Assembly (NCBI RefSeq): GCF_000698575.1
Contig: NZ_JFHD01000004.1
Location: 248,001 to 312,000, forward strand
Source: Caballeronia zhejiangensis
GTDB taxonomy: Bacteria > Pseudomonadota > Gammaproteobacteria > Burkholderiales > Burkholderiaceae
DNA: 64,000 bases
Direction: 5' to 3'
In this document: positions 43,049 to 52,237 of the stretch, piece after piece
Position numbering within the stretch: the stretch's first letter is position 1
How the letters are laid out: each line of letters starts with the position of its first letter
Notes under the pieces: model-generated
Seen by the model: the letters and a program-made list of their open reading frames with translations, nothing else
Databases searched by the model: none
What the model was told of the DNA's origin: nothing
Position numbers and translations under genes: made by a program

Positions 43049-44299
43049 TCACGCGCGCTGTTCGAATCCGAGTTGCGACTTGCCGAGCGGCGTCAGGTCG
43101 TCGGGCGTCGCGCGGCCTTCGAAATCGACTTCGAAATGATCGCCTGGAAAATCGGGCGGGCTTTCGCCCTTCAGGAAGCTCGGCAATTGACGCTTCAGAT
43201 ACGCGTCGTTTTTGGCGCATCCGGGCGCGGAAGCGATGTACATGACGTTGCTGTAGCCGGCGCCCTTGTGTTCGTCTTCGACCGCGTGAATGACGTCGCT
43301 ATGCCAGAACACGGTGTCGCCCGCATCCATCTTCGGGATCGACGACAGCGCCTCGAACAGCGGCGCGTGATACTCCGGCCTGATCGACAGCGCGCGTCCG
43401 GGCATCGCGCCGCACAGGTCGTCGTCGGCGACGTCGTCCTGGAGCGCGCGCAGCAGGATGTACACCATCGCGTTGGCGATGGGCACGAGCTGCAGCGTGC
43501 CGTCGCCCGGACCTTGCGGCGTCAATGCGGTCCAGCCCTGGAACGTGCGGAACATCGAGCACACGGCCGGCGATGCGATCTCTTCGACATCGGGACGGAA
43601 AGCGGCGTCGAACGCATCGTAATCGCGCCAGTTGCCCGCGAAGACGTGGCGATACACCTTGCGGAAATTGCCTTCGATCCAGCGCTCGACCGAGCCGCCA
43701 TCGCAATGCGCCGACAAGCCGAGCGACGCGGAACCGGGCGGCCGCCGGCGCAGACGGTCGGCATAAACCGGCACATGTTCCGGGTCGAAGTGAACGCGTC
43801 CTTCGCTCTCGTTGCGCCAGAGCTTGTTGAGAAACACGCGCGCCGCGGTCAGCGACTCCGACTGGCGCGCCAGCACTTGAGGCTTCGACCAGTACACGCC
43901 GTAGATTTGCGGCTTGCTCGACGCGAGCTGACCGAAGTACTTGTCTTCGGCGCGGTTTTCGAGGCGCTTGTCGAGGCGATTTCGTTCGACGTAATGCGCG
44001 ATGTCTTCATCCCATTGCTGTACCTGTGCGCGTGGAAAGACATTGCGGATCACGCACGCGCCGCTCGACTTGACGAGCGCGATCTGCTCGCCGCTCACGC
44101 GCCCTTCGGTGATGTCGGCGAACTGAATTTCCGGAATGACGTCTTCGCCGCGATCGCGCCGCGCGGCGATCCGCTTCGCTTCCTCGCCGATCGTCTGCTC
44201 GACTTGCGCGAACACTTCGCGGTAGTTCGGCAGCGCGGCGCGCAGTTCCTTTTTTGCTTGCCGGATCGCGCCCGGCAAGTCATCGATTTTCAGCGCCAT
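43049..44299 (-). CDS. DUF1479 (YbiU-like) putative Fe/2-oxoglutarate oxygenase
   Basis: A 416-residue protein of the DUF1479 family, close in length to E. coli YbiU. ATG 44299 is chosen because GGAGA precedes it. The core includes SLGLSAHCDGGSVERW with an H-x-D pair, and DTVFWHSDVIHAVEDEH with a distal histidine, as in non-heme iron oxygenases. The natural substrate is unknown. It is divergent from an AraC regulator and may be co-transcribed with the sugar-type binding protein, hinting at a carbohydrate-related role. Confidence 0.87.
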   Translation of the reverse strand: MALKIDDLPGAIRQAKKELRAALPNYREVFAQVEQTIGEEAKRIAARRDRGEDVIPEIQFADITEGRVSGEQIALVKSSGACVIRNVFPRAQVQQWDEDIAHYVERNRLDKRLENRAEDKYFGQLASSKPQIYGVYWSKPQVLARQSESLTAARVFLNKLWRNESEGRVHFDPEHVPVYADRLRRRPPGSASLGLSAHCDGGSVERWIEGNFRKVYRHVFAGNWRDYDAFDAAFRPDVEEIASPAVCSMFRTFQGWTALTPQGPGDGTLQLVPIANAMVYILLRALQDDVADDDLCGAMPGRALSIRPEYHAPLFEALSSIPKMDAGDTVFWHSDVIHAVEDEHKGAGYSNVMYIASAPGCAKNDAYLKRQLPSFLKGESPPDFPGDHFEVDFEGRATPDDLTPLGKSQLGFEQRA

Positions 44300-44392
44300 G
44301 ATCGTCTCCACATGAATTTCCGTGGACACAGCATATGATGCGTCCGTCTGCGGCGGTGATACGATTCAGGCAATTCATTTGCGTTTTCGGCC

Positions 44393-45334
44393 ATGAAACC
44401 AGCCTACGAGCATGTCGAATTCGGCGCGGACTGTTCGGTGCGGGTTTACCATCGGCGGCTCGCGCGTATTCCATTCGAATGGCATCACCATCCGGAATAC
44501 GAGCTGACGCTGACGATGAACAGTCACGGCAAGCGCTATATCGGCGATTCGGTGAACGACTATCAGGCCGAGGATCTCGTCCTCGTGCCGCCTGATTTGC
44601 CGCATACGTGGTCGTCGAACCGGTCGATCGACTCGTCGTTGCCGCAAGTCGCGATCGTCATCTGGTTCGACGGCGACTGGGCGCGGCGCATGGCGGACTG
44701 CTGCCGCGAATACGAGCCGCTTCGCAAGCTCCTGCGCCGTGCGGCGTGCGGGCTGGCGTTCGAGCCTCCCGCCGGCGAACGGATGCGCAGCCGTCTCGAA
44801 CAGTTGCTCTCGACCGCGCCGCGCGAACGCCTGAGCGCCGCGCTCGATGTCCTGTGCACGCTCGCCGATGCGCCGGGCCATCCGCTCGCGTCGCCGAGCG
44901 CTTTCAATCAGACGAACGCGGGGCCGTCCGGTCACGAGCCCGAGCGCATCAATCGCGTTCTTTCGATGATCGATGCGCGCTTTGCCGAACCGCTCCGGCT
45001 ATCGGAGCTATGCGAAGCGGCGAGCCTTTCGGAGCGCACCTTGACGCGCTATTTCGTGCAGCACATCGGCGAGAGCGTCGGGCGATACATCGCTCGGGTT
45101 CGAATCGGCCATGCGTGCCGGATGCTGGGCGACACGTCCCTGCCGATATCGGTCATCGCCGCGCGCTCGGGATTTGCGAACGTCGCCAACTTCAATCGGC
45201 AATTCAAGGCCGCGAAGCAAACGACGCCGGCGGAGTACCGGCGTCAGTTCATCGATGCAGGCGCGCTCGTCAAGGACACGGCGAACAGCCTGACCGAACG
45301 GCCGCCTTCGCTTCAGCAGAAGCGGCGGCGTTGA
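44393..45334 (+). CDS. AraC-family transcriptional regulator
   Basis: A 313-residue regulator. The N-terminal cupin (about residues 15-110) has FEWHHHPEYELTLTMNSHGKRYIGD, a sugar-sensor-type pattern. The C-terminal DNA-binding domain holds two HTH motifs: LRLSELCEAASLSERTLTRYF and LPISVIAARSGFANVANFNRQFK. The typical end TTPAEYRRQF is present. It is divergent from the DUF1479 gene with 93 bp between, so regulation of the DUF1479/binding-protein pair is likely. The effector may be a sugar. Confidence 0.93.
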   Translation: MKPAYEHVEFGADCSVRVYHRRLARIPFEWHHHPEYELTLTMNSHGKRYIGDSVNDYQAEDLVLVPPDLPHTWSSNRSIDSSLPQVAIVIWFDGDWARRMADCCREYEPLRKLLRRAACGLAFEPPAGERMRSRLEQLLSTAPRERLSAALDVLCTLADAPGHPLASPSAFNQTNAGPSGHEPERINRVLSMIDARFAEPLRLSELCEAASLSERTLTRYFVQHIGESVGRYIARVRIGHACRMLGDTSLPISVIAARSGFANVANFNRQFKAAKQTTPAEYRRQFIDAGALVKDTANSLTERPPSLQQKRRR

Positions 45335-45658
45335 AGTTATCGCGATGCGCTGAGCGTATGCCCTGCATCGCGCGACAATCTCAGATAGCCCACGATCGTC
45401 CGGCTCGCCTTCTTGTGCGCCGGCGTGCTCACGCTTTTGTTAAGCGTCGGTCGCGGCCGATGCGCCTGGGTCGGAGCGGACCCCGGCGGTGCCTTCATGC
45501 GAACGGGCTGAAGTCGTCTCCGCGTTGCGATTAGCTTGGGTTCCTAATCAATCGACACGCGCCGACCGCGCACGATCAGACGATTACCTGCAGACCGGCG
45601 CGTCGAGGCACGCTCATTGCGCAGTGGCTTCGGATCGATTCATCGAAAGCAACCGGCC
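45335..45658. other. Intergenic region upstream of the glycan locus
   Basis: This 324-bp gap contains no convincing gene. A small stem, ACGCTT with AAGCGT around a 5-nt loop at 45431-45447, may end the AraC transcript. The promoter of the glycan locus should lie in the right half, but I see no confident -35/-10 pair and no RfaH-type ops element. Confidence 0.5.
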
Positions 45659-46360
45659 ATGCCTCTCTCCGCTCAAAGAACCCTGGTGATTTCCCCGCAT
45701 CTCGACGATGCCGTCTTCAGTTGCGGCGCCCTGCTCGCCGCGTCGCCGGGCGCATCCGTCTGCACGATATTCGCGGGTGCGCCGGACACGGCGCTCGCCA
45801 CCGACTGGGACGCGCAGTGCGGCTTCGCGGACGCACATCAGGCGATGCGCGAGCGCCGTGTCGAAGACAAAGCCGCGCTGCACGTCCTGGGCGCTCGTGC
45901 CGTGCATCTCGGCTTTCTCGACTCCCAATACACGCAAGGCGGCACGAGCGCGACCACCGCCAAGATCGCCTCGGCCATTCGCGACGTGATGCGCGAGAAG
46001 GATTGCGCCACGCTCCTCATCCCGCTCGGCCTCTTTCATTCCGACCACGCGCTGGTTCATACGGCCGCGCGCGAGGCGTGCCTTTCGGACGCGACGGCAT
46101 GCATTGCGTACGAAGACTGTCTATATCGGCGCATGGATGGCCTCGTGCAGCAACGGCTCGTCGAGCTCATCGGAAGCGGCATCGAAGCGACGCCGCTGCT
46201 CGATCCGATCGATGCCGCCACGCTCTCGCGCTGCATCGAAGCGAAGCAACGCGCGGTGCAATGTTATGCGAGTCAGCTCAAAGCCTTCGGGCCCCACGGC
46301 TATGACGACGTGCTCGCGCCCGAACGCTTCTGGACTCTGCGAGCCGTCGACCATGGCTGA
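45659..46360 (+). CDS. PIG-L-family N-acetylsugar deacetylase
   Basis: A 233-residue LmbE/PIG-L protein. The zinc motif is SPHLDDAVFSCG near residue 12, and the third ligand His lies in FHSDHALVHTAA. Members remove acetyl groups from N-acetylglucosamine-linked lipids or sugars. It is the first gene of the glycan locus, and its end overlaps the GT2 gene by 8 bp. In this setting a sugar or glycolipid intermediate is the expected substrate. The start at 45659 is chosen over an upstream ATG that lacks good codon use. Confidence 0.88.
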   Translation: MPLSAQRTLVISPHLDDAVFSCGALLAASPGASVCTIFAGAPDTALATDWDAQCGFADAHQAMRERRVEDKAALHVLGARAVHLGFLDSQYTQGGTSATTAKIASAIRDVMREKDCATLLIPLGLFHSDHALVHTAAREACLSDATACIAYEDCLYRRMDGLVQQRLVELIGSGIEATPLLDPIDAATLSRCIEAKQRAVQCYASQLKAFGPHGYDDVLAPERFWTLRAVDHG

Positions 46361-47300
46361 ACCGGCAACACTTTCCGAGCCCGATCGCGCGCGGCTCACC
46401 GTCGTCGTGCTGACGTACAACAGAGCCGATCAGGTGCTCGACACGCTCGCAAGACTTGCCGCGCTGCCGGACCGCATCCGCATCGTAGCGGTCGATAATG
46501 CGTCCACCGACGGCACGGCCGAGCGCATTGCGGCGCAGTTTCCATCGGTCGAACTCGTCGTGGCGCCGGACAATCTCGGCGCGGCCGGACGCAATCTCGG
46601 CGTCGCTCGCGTCGCGACGGAGTACGTCGCATTCTGCGATGACGACACCTGGTGGAGCGCCGGATCGCTGTCGCGCGCCGTCGCGATCCTCGATGCGGCG
46701 CCGCGCGTCGCGGTGCTCAACGCGCGCGTCGTCGTCGGTGCCGACGGCGCGGCGGACGAGACCTGCCAACGAATGCGCGAAAGCCCGCTGCCGCATCGTG
46801 GCTTGCCCGGTCCCGCGCTCGTCGGCTTCATGGCGGGCGCGTGCGTGTTCCGCACCGACGTCTTCCGGCAAGTCGGCGGCTACGAGCCCAGGCTTTTCAT
46901 CGGCGGAGAAGAAACGCTCGTCTCGCTGGATGTCCTGTCCGCCGGCTACGAGATGGTCTATATGGATGACCTCGTCCTTCATCACCATCCCTCACCGCTG
47001 CGCGACAGCGCACAACGGCGCAGGCTCCTCGCGCGCAACGCCGCGTGGGTCGCATGGATGCGCCTGCCATTCGACCAAGCCCTTCACGCCACCGGAAAAG
47101 CCTTCCTCGTGGCATGGCGCGAGCGCACGTTGATGCGCGATTTACCGATCCTCGCAAGCGGCATCGCATGGGCGATGACCAGGCGCCGCGTGATCCCCTC
47201 GCGCGTCCAGGACATGCGCCGCGTCGTGCGCGAAGACGATTTGCGCCGCGCCAGGCAGACGAAATCGTCGGCGTCTTTCGGTTCTACACGCCCCACGTAA
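46353..47300 (+). CDS. Family 2 glycosyltransferase (first)
   Basis: A 315-residue GT-A-fold glycosyltransferase. The N-terminal nucleotide-binding part is LTVVVLTYNRADQVLDTL, with DNASTDGT, and the DXD-type metal site is AFCDDDTWW. GFMAGACVFRTDVFRQVGGY and the acidic FIGGEETLVSLDV form the acceptor side. No clear membrane segment is present, so it acts at the cytoplasmic face. It overlaps the deacetylase gene by 8 bp. Donor and acceptor are unknown. Confidence 0.9.
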   Translation: MAEPATLSEPDRARLTVVVLTYNRADQVLDTLARLAALPDRIRIVAVDNASTDGTAERIAAQFPSVELVVAPDNLGAAGRNLGVARVATEYVAFCDDDTWWSAGSLSRAVAILDAAPRVAVLNARVVVGADGAADETCQRMRESPLPHRGLPGPALVGFMAGACVFRTDVFRQVGGYEPRLFIGGEETLVSLDVLSAGYEMVYMDDLVLHHHPSPLRDSAQRRRLLARNAAWVAWMRLPFDQALHATGKAFLVAWRERTLMRDLPILASGIAWAMTRRRVIPSRVQDMRRVVREDDLRRARQTKSSASFGSTRPT

Positions 47301-47317
47301 AAACGCGTGCGTCGCGC

Positions 47318-47344
47318 GACGAACCAAACGAAATTTGGTTCGTC
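47318..47344 (+). other. Perfect 11-bp stem hairpin within the glycan operon
   Basis: GACGAACCAAA and TTTGGTTCGTC pair without mismatch around a 5-nt CGAAA loop. It lies 17 bp after the GT2 stop and 141 bp before the GT4 start, the only sizeable gap in the run. No T-run follows, so it is not a standard terminator. It could be an mRNA processing, stabilising or attenuating element. Confidence 0.6.
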
Positions 47345-47484
47345 CCGCATCGAACCGCAAATCGTTTCGCAGTTCTCGCCAGTTCGACAACGAGTGGCAC
47401 AGGGAATGCTGAACGCTGGTGACTGATCCACGCGATGGCGCGCCGCGCACACGCACATTGGGATCGCAAGATAAGGGGACTTCC

Positions 47485-48756
47485 GTGAAAATCGCATTGA
47501 TCAGTGAGCACGCATCGCCCTTGGCGATCGCGGGTGGCGTAGACAGCGGCGGGCAAAACATCTATGTGGCGAATGTCGCGCGTCAGCTCGTTCGCATCGG
47601 TCACGACGTCGATGTGTTCACTCGTTGCGACCGTTCGTTATTGCCGCTCGTCTCGCGCTTCGAAAACATCCGCGTGATAAATGTACCGGCCGGTCCGCCC
47701 GTGCAGTTACCGAAGGAACAGCTTCTGCCGCATATGGATGCGTTCGCCGGCTTCATGATCGACTTCATGAAGAAGGAAGCGCAACCGTATGACATCGTGC
47801 ACGCGAACTTCTTCATGTCGGGCCTCGTGGGTCTGCGCATCAAGGACGCGCTCGGCGTGCCGCTCGTCACGACGTTTCATGCGCTGGGGCGCGTGCGACG
47901 CCTGCATCAAGGCGAATCGGACGGCTTTCCCGATGCGCGCTTCGATATCGAAGACGAGCTCGTCAGGCGCTCCGATTCGGTCATCGCCGAATGTCCCCAG
48001 GACGAGAACGATCTGATTCATCTGTACGACGCCGATCCCGCGCGCATCGACCTCGTGCCGTGCGGCTTCGATCGCGCGGAGTTCCATCCGCTAGACAAGG
48101 CGGCAGCGAGAGAACGTCTCGGCTGGCCGCAAGACCGGTTCATCGTGCTGCAACTCGGGCGCATGGTGCCGCGCAAGGGCGTCGACAATGTCGTGCGCGC
48201 GCTCGGCATGCTACACGGTGAGCATGGCGAAAGTGCCGAGCTTTATGTGGCGGGCGGCAATTCCGACGAAGCGAACGAGAACGCGACGCCGGAGATCGGC
48301 AGGCTGCGCGGGGTCGCGCGCGAATGCGGCATCGAAGAGCATGTTCACTTCGTGGGCCGTCATGGACGAGGTGAACTGAAGCACTTCTATAACGCAGCCG
48401 ATGTCTTCGTGACGACGCCGTGGTACGAGCCGTTCGGCATCACGCCGCTGGAGGCGATGGCTTGCGGGCGGCCCGTCATCGGTGCTGCTGTCGGCGGCAT
48501 TCGCTACTCGGTGGCGCACGGAGAAACCGGCTTGCTCGTGCCGCCGAAGAATCCGGCCGCGCTCGCGGATGCGCTCGTCGCGCTCAAGCGAGATGCCGCG
48601 CTCGCCACGCGAATGGGCGAAGCGGGCCTCGCCCGCGCGAACGCAATGTTCACATGGTCGAGCGTCGCGCAGGCGCTCGCACAGGTCTACGCGCGACTTG
48701 CGGGCGAGGAAGGACAAGCCGCCGCGCGCGTTGCCATGGGCGGAGCCGCACGATGA
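47485..48756 (+). CDS. Family 4 (GT-B) glycosyltransferase, sucrose-phosphate-synthase-like N-terminus
   Basis: A 423-residue GT-B glycosyltransferase starting at GTG 47485 after AAGGGG; an upstream in-frame GTG at 47419 is possible. The N-terminal glycine-rich GGVDSGGQNIYVANVARQL is typical of the sucrose synthase-like group. The C-terminal E-x7-E retaining motif is EPFGITPLE, preceded by TTPWY. AECPQDENDLIHLY and VPCGFDRAEFHPLD complete the pattern. It overlaps the GmhB-like gene (ATGA). It probably uses a nucleotide- or ADP-sugar donor. Confidence 0.92.
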   Translation: MKIALISEHASPLAIAGGVDSGGQNIYVANVARQLVRIGHDVDVFTRCDRSLLPLVSRFENIRVINVPAGPPVQLPKEQLLPHMDAFAGFMIDFMKKEAQPYDIVHANFFMSGLVGLRIKDALGVPLVTTFHALGRVRRLHQGESDGFPDARFDIEDELVRRSDSVIAECPQDENDLIHLYDADPARIDLVPCGFDRAEFHPLDKAAARERLGWPQDRFIVLQLGRMVPRKGVDNVVRALGMLHGEHGESAELYVAGGNSDEANENATPEIGRLRGVARECGIEEHVHFVGRHGRGELKHFYNAADVFVTTPWYEPFGITPLEAMACGRPVIGAAVGGIRYSVAHGETGLLVPPKNPAALADALVALKRDAALATRMGEAGLARANAMFTWSSVAQALAQVYARLAGEEGQAAARVAMGGAAR

Positions 48757-49331
48757 CGCAACCACTGCGGCCTGCGATCTTCATCGACAAGGACGGCACC
48801 TTGCTCGACGATGTGCCCTGGAACGTCGATCCGCTGAAGATGCGCCTCGCGCCGGGCGCGCTCGACGCGTTGCGCCTGTTTTCGTGGCTCGAACTGCCGA
48901 TCTTCGTAATCAGCAATCAGAGCGGCGTCGCGCTCGGCAAGTTCGACTTGCAGGCACTCGATCGCGTCGAAGCGCGTTTGCGTGAACTCGCAGCCGAAGC
49001 GGGCGCGTCGTTCGCCGGCATTTACTGGTGCCCGCATCATCCGCGGGGCGTCGTGCCTGAATTCACGCGCGCGTGTGAATGCCGCAAGCCCGCGCCCGGC
49101 CTGCTGTTGCGTGCGGCGCGCGAGCATGGCATCGATCTTTCGCAGAGCTGGTTCATCGGCGACATTCTCGATGACGTCGAAGCCGGTCATCGCGCGGGCT
49201 GCCGCAGTGCGCTGATCGATAACGGCAACGAAACCGAATGGCTCAAAGGCGTTGGACGCGAGCCGGATATCGTCGCGAAGGACCTGTACGAGGCGGCGAT
49301 TGCAGTCGTCAATGCGGAGTGTCCCGCATGA
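48753..49331 (+). CDS. gmhB: HAD-IIIA phosphatase, GmhB-like heptose bisphosphate phosphatase
   Basis: A 192-residue HAD phosphatase. Motif I is FIDKDGTLLDD, motif II ISNQSG, and motif IV GDILDDVEAG. A zinc site of the GmhB type is visible as CPHHP...CECRKP. GmhB removes the 7-phosphate (from the bacterial numbering) of heptose 1,7-bisphosphate in heptose precursor synthesis. Other GmhB-like enzymes dephosphorylate histidinol or other sugars, so the exact substrate is uncertain. It is coupled by ATGA to both neighbours, including a heptosyltransferase-like GT9, which favours a heptose role. Confidence 0.82.
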   Translation: MTQPLRPAIFIDKDGTLLDDVPWNVDPLKMRLAPGALDALRLFSWLELPIFVISNQSGVALGKFDLQALDRVEARLRELAAEAGASFAGIYWCPHHPRGVVPEFTRACECRKPAPGLLLRAAREHGIDLSQSWFIGDILDDVEAGHRAGCRSALIDNGNETEWLKGVGREPDIVAKDLYEAAIAVVNAECPA

Positions 49332-50488
49332 AGCCCATGCTTGCACCCGTCGTCGAAGCGCATGCGCGCAAGAGCGCCGCGAGCCAGGCGCGCGAATGGG
49401 GCGCGGATGTCAAGCGCATTCTCTGCATCCGTCTCGACAATCTCGGCGACGTGCTGATGACGACGCCCGCGCTGCACGCGTTACGCGCCGCGCAGCCGGG
49501 CAGGCATCTGACCTTGCTCGCATCGCGAGCGGGCAAGGCGACGGCGCCTTTCATCGATGCAATCGACGATGTGATCGAATACGACGCGCCGTGGGTCAGG
49601 CAGGATGCGCCCATCGACGCCCTCGCCGATCTCGCCATGCGTGCGCGCCTTGCATCGGCGCATTTCGATGCAGCGGTGATCTTCAGCGTCTACAGCCAGA
49701 ATCCGCTGCCCGCGGCCATGTTGTGTCATCTCGCCGGCATTCCGCTGCGGCTCGCGCATTGCCGCGAGAATCCGTATGGTTTGCTCACCGACTGGGTTCA
49801 GGAGACTGAACCGCAGCACGGCACACGGCATGAAGTGGAGCGGCAACTCGCTCTCGTCGCAAGAGTCGGTGCGAAAGCCGACGATACGCGCATGCGCTTC
49901 TCCGTGCGCCCCGCCGATATCGACTCGCTGACGCAAAAGCTCATCGCCCGCGATGTCGATATGGACGCACCGTTCATCGTCGTGCATCCGGGTGCGAGCG
50001 CGGAATCGCGCCGCTATCCCGTCGAACGCTTTGCCGAAACGATCGAACGTCTCGGCGCTCAATTGGAATGGCCGATTCTCGTGACGGGCTCGCGAAGCGA
50101 AAGTCACTTGTGCCGCGCCGCCTGCGGCACGAGTCCCTACGCGCACGATCTGTCCGGCGCGCTCGAACTCGGGGAACTCGCCGCGCTCATCCAGCGCGCT
50201 CGCGTTCTCATCTCGAACAACAGCGGACCGGTGCATCTCGCATCCGCGCTGGGCGCGCCCGTCGTGGATCTCTACGCACTCACGAATCCGCAGCACATGC
50301 CGTGGCAAACGTCGCATCGCGTGCTGTATCACGATGTCTCGTGCCGCTGGTGCTATCGCAGCGTGTGTCCCGAAGGCCATCACGCGTGCCTTGTCGGCGT
50401 CGAGGTAGACGAGGTTGTCTCCGCCGCGCTCGAGCTCATCGAAGAAGAACATGCATCGCCCGTCCATCCGATAACACAGGCAAGCTAA
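49328..50488 (+). CDS. Family 9 glycosyltransferase (heptosyltransferase-like, first)
   Basis: A 386-residue GT-B protein of the ADP-heptose:LPS heptosyltransferase family. The N-terminal RLDNLGDVLMTTPALHALR and the C-terminal HPGASAESRRYPVERF, SNNSGPVHLASALGAPVVDLY are the GT9 signature elements. An extra N-terminal 27 residues precede the first strand. Four cysteines near the end (CRWCYRSVCPEGHHAC) suggest a metal site, also seen in some GT9 relatives. It begins within the stop of the GmhB-like gene and is followed three bases later by the carbamoyltransferase gene. Confidence 0.9.
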   Translation: MKPMLAPVVEAHARKSAASQAREWGADVKRILCIRLDNLGDVLMTTPALHALRAAQPGRHLTLLASRAGKATAPFIDAIDDVIEYDAPWVRQDAPIDALADLAMRARLASAHFDAAVIFSVYSQNPLPAAMLCHLAGIPLRLAHCRENPYGLLTDWVQETEPQHGTRHEVERQLALVARVGAKADDTRMRFSVRPADIDSLTQKLIARDVDMDAPFIVVHPGASAESRRYPVERFAETIERLGAQLEWPILVTGSRSESHLCRAACGTSPYAHDLSGALELGELAALIQRARVLISNNSGPVHLASALGAPVVDLYALTNPQHMPWQTSHRVLYHDVSCRWCYRSVCPEGHHACLVGVEVDEVVSAALELIEEEHASPVHPITQAS

Positions 50489-50491
50489 GCT

Positions 50492-52237
50492 ATGTACACA
50501 CTTGGAATCAACGCGGTTTATCACGACAGCGCCGCGGCGCTGGTCAAGGACGGCGTCGTCATCGCGGCGGCCGAGGACGAGCGCTTCACGCACGTCAAGC
50601 ATGCGAAACGGCCGGTGCCGTTTTCCACATGGCAGCTTCCGTTCGATGCAATCGACTATTGCCTGAAGGAAGCGGGCATCGAACTCGCGGATGTGGATCA
50701 CATCGCGTATTCGTACGATCCGCATCTGTTTTCCGGCATGCCGAAGGACGCAAACGCGAACATATCCCTGCCGATGATGCCCTCGGCGCAAGCGATGACG
50801 AACCCGTCCGAATCGCCCTGGGATCCGCTGTTCCTGAGCTATATCGTCAATGCGAAGGGTCAGTTGATCGACGGCGCGCCGCATCATCTGAAGCGGCGTT
50901 TCCTAAGCGGCGGACGCGCCCCGCGCTTCGCGTGGCATAACGTCGATCATCATCTCTGTCACGAAGCGAGCGCGTTTCTCGCCGCACCTTTCGACGACAC
51001 CGCCGTACTTACGATGGACGGTCGCGCCGAAGGCGTCACGACGAGTCTCGGGCAATTCGTGAATGGCGAATACACGCGCATCAAGCAAGTGGAACTGCCG
51101 CACTCGCTCGGCCTGCTCTATGAAACGGTGACGGGCTATCTCGGCTTCCTGCACTCGTCCGACGAGTACAAGGTGATGGCGCTCGCGTCGTTCGGCAAGC
51201 CCGCGTATGTCGATCAGTTTCGCGAGATCGTGAAGTATCGCCGCGACGGCAGCTATACCGTCGATGCGCCGCGTCTCGTCGAGCGCTTCGGTCCCGCGCG
51301 CGAACGCGGCGGCCCGCTCACGCAGCATCATTTCGATATCGCGCATTCATTGCAGGTCGTTCTGGAAGAGACCGCGCTCGAACTCGCGAAGTGGCTGCAC
51401 GAACGTACGGGTCTGAAGAATCTCGCGATGGCGGGCGGCGTCGCGCTCAACTGCGTGATGAACGCGCGCCTGCGCGATCGCGGACCGTTCGATGAAATCT
51501 GGGTTCAGCCCGCCGCCGGCGATGCGGGCACGGCGCTCGGCGCTGCCTTGTGGACCGACTATCAGCAACGCGCGAAGACCGGCGATCGCGGTCGAAAATG
51601 GCGCATGGATCACGCATATCTCGGACCGTCGTTCGATGACGACGAGATCGAAACCTTCCTCAAGTGGACGCGCGCGCCGTATCGCAAGCTCACGAATATC
51701 GCCGAAGAAACCGCGGACATTCTCGCGCAAAACCGCGTCATCGGCTGGTATCAGGGACGCACCGAGTTCGGCCCGCGTGCGCTCGGCGCGCGTTCGATTC
51801 TGGCATCGCCCATCGATGCGTCCATGCAGGCGCGCCTCAACGAGATCAAGGATCGCGAGGACTTTCGTCCGGTTGCGCCCGTCGTGATGGAAGAGCACGC
51901 AGCCGACTGGTTCGTCGATGCACGCGTCGCGCCGTTCATGCTCTTCGTGTTCGACGTGCGCGACGACATGAAGACGCGCATTCCCGCGGTCACGCATATC
52001 GACGGCACCGCGCGCGTGCAGACCGTCAATCGCGCGCAGCATCCGCTTTACTACGATCTGCTCGCGGCGTTCAAGGCGCGCACGGGCGTGCCGGTTCTCG
52101 TCAATACATCGTTCAATACGCGCGGCGAGCCGATGGTGAATACGCCGCGCGACGCACTCGAATCGTTCTGGACGTCGCCGCTCGATGCGCTCGTGATCGG
52201 CTCGTTCCTTGTCGAAAAGCCGGGCGCGCACGCATGA
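50492..52237 (+). CDS. NodU/CmcH/TobZ-family carbamoyltransferase
   Basis: A 581-residue O-carbamoyltransferase. The N-terminal Kae1-like domain starts MYTLGINAVYHDSAAALV and has EDERFTHVKHAKRP and the metal site HNVDHHLCHEAS. The C-terminal YrdC-like part includes GWYQGRTEFGPRALGARSILA and VNTSFNTRGEPMV. The family makes carbamoyl-AMP from carbamoyl phosphate and ATP and transfers the carbamoyl group to a sugar hydroxyl. Here the acceptor is probably a residue of the glycan built by the flanking glycosyltransferases. It is coupled by ATGA to the second GT2 gene. Confidence 0.93.
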   Translation: MYTLGINAVYHDSAAALVKDGVVIAAAEDERFTHVKHAKRPVPFSTWQLPFDAIDYCLKEAGIELADVDHIAYSYDPHLFSGMPKDANANISLPMMPSAQAMTNPSESPWDPLFLSYIVNAKGQLIDGAPHHLKRRFLSGGRAPRFAWHNVDHHLCHEASAFLAAPFDDTAVLTMDGRAEGVTTSLGQFVNGEYTRIKQVELPHSLGLLYETVTGYLGFLHSSDEYKVMALASFGKPAYVDQFREIVKYRRDGSYTVDAPRLVERFGPARERGGPLTQHHFDIAHSLQVVLEETALELAKWLHERTGLKNLAMAGGVALNCVMNARLRDRGPFDEIWVQPAAGDAGTALGAALWTDYQQRAKTGDRGRKWRMDHAYLGPSFDDDEIETFLKWTRAPYRKLTNIAEETADILAQNRVIGWYQGRTEFGPRALGARSILASPIDASMQARLNEIKDREDFRPVAPVVMEEHAADWFVDARVAPFMLFVFDVRDDMKTRIPAVTHIDGTARVQTVNRAQHPLYYDLLAAFKARTGVPVLVNTSFNTRGEPMVNTPRDALESFWTSPLDALVIGSFLVEKPGAHA

